64,000 nucleotides of DNA from Crocinitomicaceae bacterium. Lineage in GTDB: Bacteria; Bacteroidota; Bacteroidia; Flavobacteriales_D; Crocinitomicaceae. The stretch spans positions 1-64,000 of the forward strand of contig JACJYW010000005.1 in NCBI GenBank assembly GCA_020635955.1, given 5' to 3'. The position numbers and the translations under genes are program-made. The notes beneath the pieces were generated by a model. That model saw nothing but the letters and a program-made list of their open reading frames with translations, was not told the DNA's origin and did no database searches. Positions 61,401-64,000 of this stretch are shown piece after piece (within the stretch, counting starts at the first letter, position 1; every line of letters begins with the position of its first letter).

Positions 61401-64000
61401 GCATCAGTAATGATAGCATAATAATCTTCTGGACAAAGGTTAGTTGCATTTGTACCAGATTGTCCTATGAGTAATCCGGTTGTATTATTGTACCAATTGA
61501 TCGTATAGGGTGCAAATCCACCGCCGGGGTTCACCGTCCCTGTACCGGTGCAGTCCCCAAAGCATAATACATTGGTTCCAACTATTGGTCCCGTTACGGC
61601 AGATGGTTCTGATAATGTTATAAGCTGAGTTTGTATACATCCTCCCGCATCCGTAACCTCAATAGTTGTATTTCCAGCGCATAATCCACTGATTAGAGCA
61701 TTTGTTTCACCAATAATTGGTAATCCTCCACCGTCATACCACTGATAGGTAAATCCTCCATATCCTCCAGCTACCGCAACAGAGATTATTCCGTTACAGT
61801 CTCCATTACATGAAGGGTCTTGAGCGCTTGGAGTTATTGTCATTGCATTTGGTTCAGTAATATCATAACAATAGCTTTGAATACAACCTGTGTTGTCCTG
61901 AATGTCTACACACCATGTTCCAACGGATAAATTCAATGCTTGATTGGTTCCTTGACCATTTGGAGGAACAGGGTTCCAACTATAAGAATATCCTGCGCCG
62001 GATCCGCCTGATGGCGCTAATGTTATGGTACCATCATTAGCACCATTACAAGTTACTAAAGTGATAACTTCATTAGCTATAATCTGTGTAGGACTATTAA
62101 TCGTTGTTAACCCAACTGATATACAACCGGATGCATTTGTAACCTCTACATAATAGTCTCCCGCGCATTGATTGGAAATTGTTGTTCCTGTTTCACCAGC
62201 AATTGGCAAACCAGTTCCGCCATCATACCATTGATTTGTACACCCGGGGTCGCCACAAATATATATTACTTCAGCTCCGCCATTACACAATCCAAAACAG
62301 CTGACATTTGTACTGTCCATGGTCAATACTTCAGCATTAACATCCGATATAGCAAATATTTCTGTTAGAACACATCCATTTGCATCTGTGACATCTACTG
62401 ATGTTATACCTGCACAGAGTCCTGTAACATTATTAGTGCCTTGTCCGGCCCCAGGAGCAGGGGACCAGTTATATGAATATCCTGGTACACCTCCGATTAC
62501 GTTAATTGTTGCACTACCATTACAAACACCGCAGCTTGAGTTGTTCGCGAAGACAGAATTTGCTATTATTTCAGTTGGTTCAGTGATATTAATAATTGTA
62601 TCTATAAAACATCCTGAATTATCAGTAATAGTGGCAGTTATTGGCCCCATGCATAAACTGAAAGCAGTATCTCCAACTTGAAGATCAGACCAGGTTACTG
62701 TATAAGGCGCATTGCCACCAGTTGGTGATACATCAATTTGTCCAGTGCAGTCACCAAAGCATAATACATTGGATATGTTGGCGTTGGCAATAATTTGATT
62801 TGCATCAAGGATGGTTACAGTAATTGTTGTATCACAAATACTTGCATCTGAGATCGTACAATTATAAGTACCTGGGCACAAATTAATGGCGGTAGAAGTT
62901 GTTTGAGTTAATGGATCATCCCACAAGTATGTATATGGTGGAGTATTTCCACTAATGACTGTTACTGTAGCTGTACCATCACAACTTCCAGAACATGTTA
63001 CGTCAGTGGTGCTTGATGTTACGTTCCATGGGAAGGTTGGGTCAGTTAGGTCAACAGGACCAAAAGTTTGAGAACAACCATTAAAATCGGTGACTTCAAT
63101 GTTATAGATTCCCTGACAAGCATTGTTAATCGTATCATTGGTTTGACCAGCAATGTCTACGAGGAATTCATCCTGCCATTGATAGAAATATGGTGCGGTT
63201 CCACCTGAAATTTCAATATCGATCATACCGTCGCAATAGCCAAAACATCCAACGGGCTGAATATTTATAGTTTCCGTCATACCTGCAGGCTCAACCACTG
63301 GTAAACAACCACTGGTTGCAGTACAACCATTCGCATCAGTTATGATCACTTTATAATCACCCTCTGGTAAATTCGTGGCGGACTGTGTTGATTGTCCAAT
63401 CGGCAATCCTGAATTACAATCGATCCAACTGTAAGAAAAGGGAGCGGTTCCTCCATTATGTATAATCGTTGCTGTACCATCAGTTAATCCAAAACAGCTA
63501 ATGTCTGTTGAAGTTTCGGTAACTATCTGCAATAAATTAGGCTGTGTTATTGTATATGGGAAATTGACATTACAACCATTTGCATCTGTAACGGTAACAT
63601 CCCAGTTTCCTGCACATAAGCCTATTGCATTTGGTGTGCCCTGTCCTCCACCCGGCAGGGGATTCCATGTATACGTTAAGGCACCAGTACCACCTGAAGC
63701 AACAATGGACGCAGTACCGTCACAATTACCATTACAAGTTACATTTGTTTTGGATTGAATTCCAACGATTTCAGCAGGTTCATGAACCGTTACTGTATCA
63801 GAAAACACACATCCACCAGCATTAGTTACTACGGCCAAATATGTTCCGGCACATAGGGCAGTTGCAGTTGAAGTTGTGATCGCACCCGGCCCATCAGTTT
63901 GACCTATTGGAATTCCAGTGCCGTTATCATACCAAACTACGGTGTATGGTGGCAATAATGAATTCCAGGTTATAGTTGCAGTTCCGTCACAAACACCAAA
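58460..64000 (-). CDS. Giant SprB-repeat adhesin with T9SS type B sorting domain (5' end outside the window)
   Basis: At least 1847 residues in the window; the frame stays open to the edge, so the true start lies beyond 64000 and the apparent internal start (a TTG) is not real. It contains about 20 tandem SprB-type repeats of 72-88 residues, each starting near C-x-G-x-C-D/N-G-x-x-x-x-x-x-x-G-G-x-x-P-Y-x-Y-x-W and including a TDANGC motif (for example CFGDCTGTGTVNPGGG ... YYAIITDANGC). Two PKD-like units follow, then a type B sorting domain at the end (PDIIIPNGISPDGDGKNDTW ... HVYNRWGEPLFATDEG). SprB is the surface adhesin moved by the gliding motor of Flavobacterium. The many Cys pairs per repeat suggest disulphides. 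The next gene is its PorP/SprF partner. Confidence 0.92.
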   Translation of the reverse strand, partial: FGVCDGTATITWNSLLPPYTVVWYDNGTGIPIGQTDGPGAITTSTATALCAGTYLAVVTNAGGCVFSDTVTVHEPAEIVGIQSKTNVTCNGNCDGTASIVASGGTGALTYTWNPLPGGGQGTPNAIGLCAGNWDVTVTDANGCNVNFPYTITQPNLLQIVTETSTDISCFGLTDGTATIIHNGGTAPFSYSWIDCNSGLPIGQSTQSATNLPEGDYKVIITDANGCTATSGCLPVVEPAGMTETINIQPVGCFGYCDGMIDIEISGGTAPYFYQWQDEFLVDIAGQTNDTINNACQGIYNIEVTDFNGCSQTFGPVDLTDPTFPWNVTSSTTDVTCSGSCDGTATVTVISGNTPPYTYLWDDPLTQTTSTAINLCPGTYNCTISDASICDTTITVTILDANQIIANANISNVLCFGDCTGQIDVSPTGGNAPYTVTWSDLQVGDTAFSLCMGPITATITDNSGCFIDTIINITEPTEIIANSVFANNSSCGVCNGSATINVIGGVPGYSYNWSPAPGAGQGTNNVTGLCAGITSVDVTDANGCVLTEIFAISDVNAEVLTMDSTNVSCFGLCNGGAEVIYICGDPGCTNQWYDGGTGLPIAGETGTTISNQCAGDYYVEVTNASGCISVGLTTINSPTQIIANEVITLVTCNGANDGTITLAPSGGSGAGYSYSWNPVPPNGQGTNQALNLSVGTWCVDIQDNTGCIQSYCYDITEPNAMTITPSAQDPSCNGDCNGIISVAVAGGYGGFTYQWYDGGGLPIIGETNALISGLCAGNTTIEVTDAGGCIQTQLITLSEPSAVTGPIVGTNVLCFGDCTGTGTVNPGGGFAPYTINWYNNTTGLLIGQSGTNATNLCPEDYYAIITDANGCNFQTNVISVIEPAELTFTLNSNDASCFGVCDGDADIIMAGGTPVYTYEWLDISGTPVVGGLNSSVSNLCAGNYTIEVTDANGCTIGQQPVVINEFPQITGNVFTNDATCGVNDGSANVFANGGNPPFTYQWYDNLMAPLAGETNSTLLNIGAGTFYVDVTDASGCTETFTANVSNLNAISLTWDAVVHPSCFGSTDGSLAITASGASPPFSYSWNPGGLIAEDPTGLSAGVWTVQITDNVGCINFYDTTLVEPTEITVTSSSTASDCGLCNGGIDVVVSGGTGALTALWNNGMSGTSLTGLCASMYEAQVTDQNGCVAIEQVDVPNNGGLTGDQLINAITCAGSCDGSVTVTGVGGTAPYTYEWLHDGSTVSNLNNLCANSYFVEITDAIGCTYSMEVEMTDPNAIDAVATITNPACGNNDGIINVSTSGGVLPHTYLWNTAAITPLISNLAAGVYTLTVTDATGCTMDFIYGLNNSDAPVAQLTTSDVSCHSLCDGQSDTLSVTGGTPVYTYNWYDGSANALGITTPLITGLCAGDYMLEVTDASGCISFAITTITEPDTILLNPLFAINPTCNGLCDGQLIANPFGGTIPFTYLWDDPDAQTTITADSLCDGSYNLIITDTNGCGANQSGTVIEPTSVSALVDSTIAATCLNSADGEIYITASGGTPGYTYQWVSQTLTDTSTTEDPTGLLPMSYYLTVTDTNGCTFMDTVVVDTLLIVLANAGLDTVLCNGQGTVLLGSANVGPAGVVYTWYDTTNTVLSDTSFVPVSNAAGVEYYILDVTYNGCSHQDTVAVFTAAQIVVDAGPDVEMFSNQTEIIGGSPTSNDATYHTYAWIPSTYLDDSTAANPSIVKPQASGYYFVTATDTNGCTAIDSMYLELRPDIIIPNGISPDGDGKNDTWILDFIDLYPGVDIEIHVYNRWGEPLFATDEGYQDDWGGTTKNGKRLPAGTYYYTIVVDHPDFPEPFTGPITIMW

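Noticed and set aside
60415..63825. Several plus-strand open frames opposite the SprB-like repeats
   Set aside because: They mirror the repeat structure of the minus-strand gene, lack start-region signals and have no plausible protein features.
58460..63955. Apparent start of the SprB-like gene at 63955
   Set aside because: The frame is open to the window edge and the repeat pattern continues beyond; the start would be a TTG in the middle of a repeat.

Overview
The window looks like chromosomal DNA from a low-GC member of the Bacteroidota, most likely Flavobacteriales or a close relative. The evidence is: five proteins with type IX secretion (T9SS) C-terminal sorting domains, two PorP/SprF-family outer-membrane proteins, an SprB-like repeat adhesin, a TonB-dependent receptor with an N-terminal carboxypeptidase-regulatory domain, promoter-like TTG-N18-21-TAnnTTTG motifs, weak Shine-Dalgarno signals, and SpoIIE phosphatases ending in a near-identical FSDGYADQFGG block. 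No insertion sequence, prophage, CRISPR array or rRNA operon was seen. The genus cannot be fixed by reading alone.

Layout. 1-5208 (minus): a YwqK/MORN-repeat protein, a large multi-PAS histidine kinase and the start of a response regulator. 5683-10618: rpiB, a TlpA-like thioredoxin protein, an ECF sigma factor overlapping an anti-sigma-like protein that ends in a T9SS domain, a CapA-like protein and a YgjV-like membrane protein. 10740-18127 (plus): a CotH-kinase surface protein, a type A T9SS cargo, lemA, an M48 protease, a glycosyltransferase and an unrecognised membrane protein. 18183-22574 (minus): a TPR-SpoIIE phosphatase, tRNA-Cys preceded by decayed copies of its own 5' half, folB and gltX. 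22736-28868 (plus): a DUF4175-type protein, an RsbW-like ATPase, ybeY, two perfect parS sites, and mnmG. 29095-33256 (minus): thyA-folA-topB and an outer-membrane protein gene. 33820-41090 (minus): a tight four-gene signalling operon of YfiR-like protein, TPR protein, HAMP-SpoIIE phosphatase, and a propeller-adenylate cyclase-HD receptor. 41134-48728: ferritin, rnr, a DUF2490 protein and lipoprotein, then a CotH T9SS cargo with its PorP/SprF partner. 48763-54982: a small unknown protein, a third SpoIIE phosphatase with a small membrane protein, a minimal 'sorting domain only' secreted protein, an S9 peptidase and a zinc-finger protein. 55037-64000 (minus): a giant SprB-repeat adhesin (5' end beyond the window), its PorP/SprF partner and a TonB-dependent receptor.

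How the genes work together. Three themes dominate. (1) T9SS cargo and cargo-specific partners: each large type B cargo (45154-47700 and 58460-64000) is followed directly by a PorP/SprF gene, the sprB-sprF arrangement. (2) Signal transduction: three SpoIIE/PP2C phosphatases, one RsbW-like kinase, a PAS kinase, an ECF/anti-sigma pair and an adenylate cyclase fused to an HD domain. The four-gene operon at 33820-41090 is the best candidate for a little-described system. It resembles YfiBNR logic (a periplasmic YfiR-like protein with a HAMP-containing membrane partner), but the output is a SpoIIE phosphatase and a cAMP cyclase/HD protein instead of a diguanylate cyclase. (3) Chromosome biology: two perfect parS sites between ybeY and mnmG, one of them encoding the last codons of ybeY, suggest that this region is origin-proximal and is a ParB loading zone.
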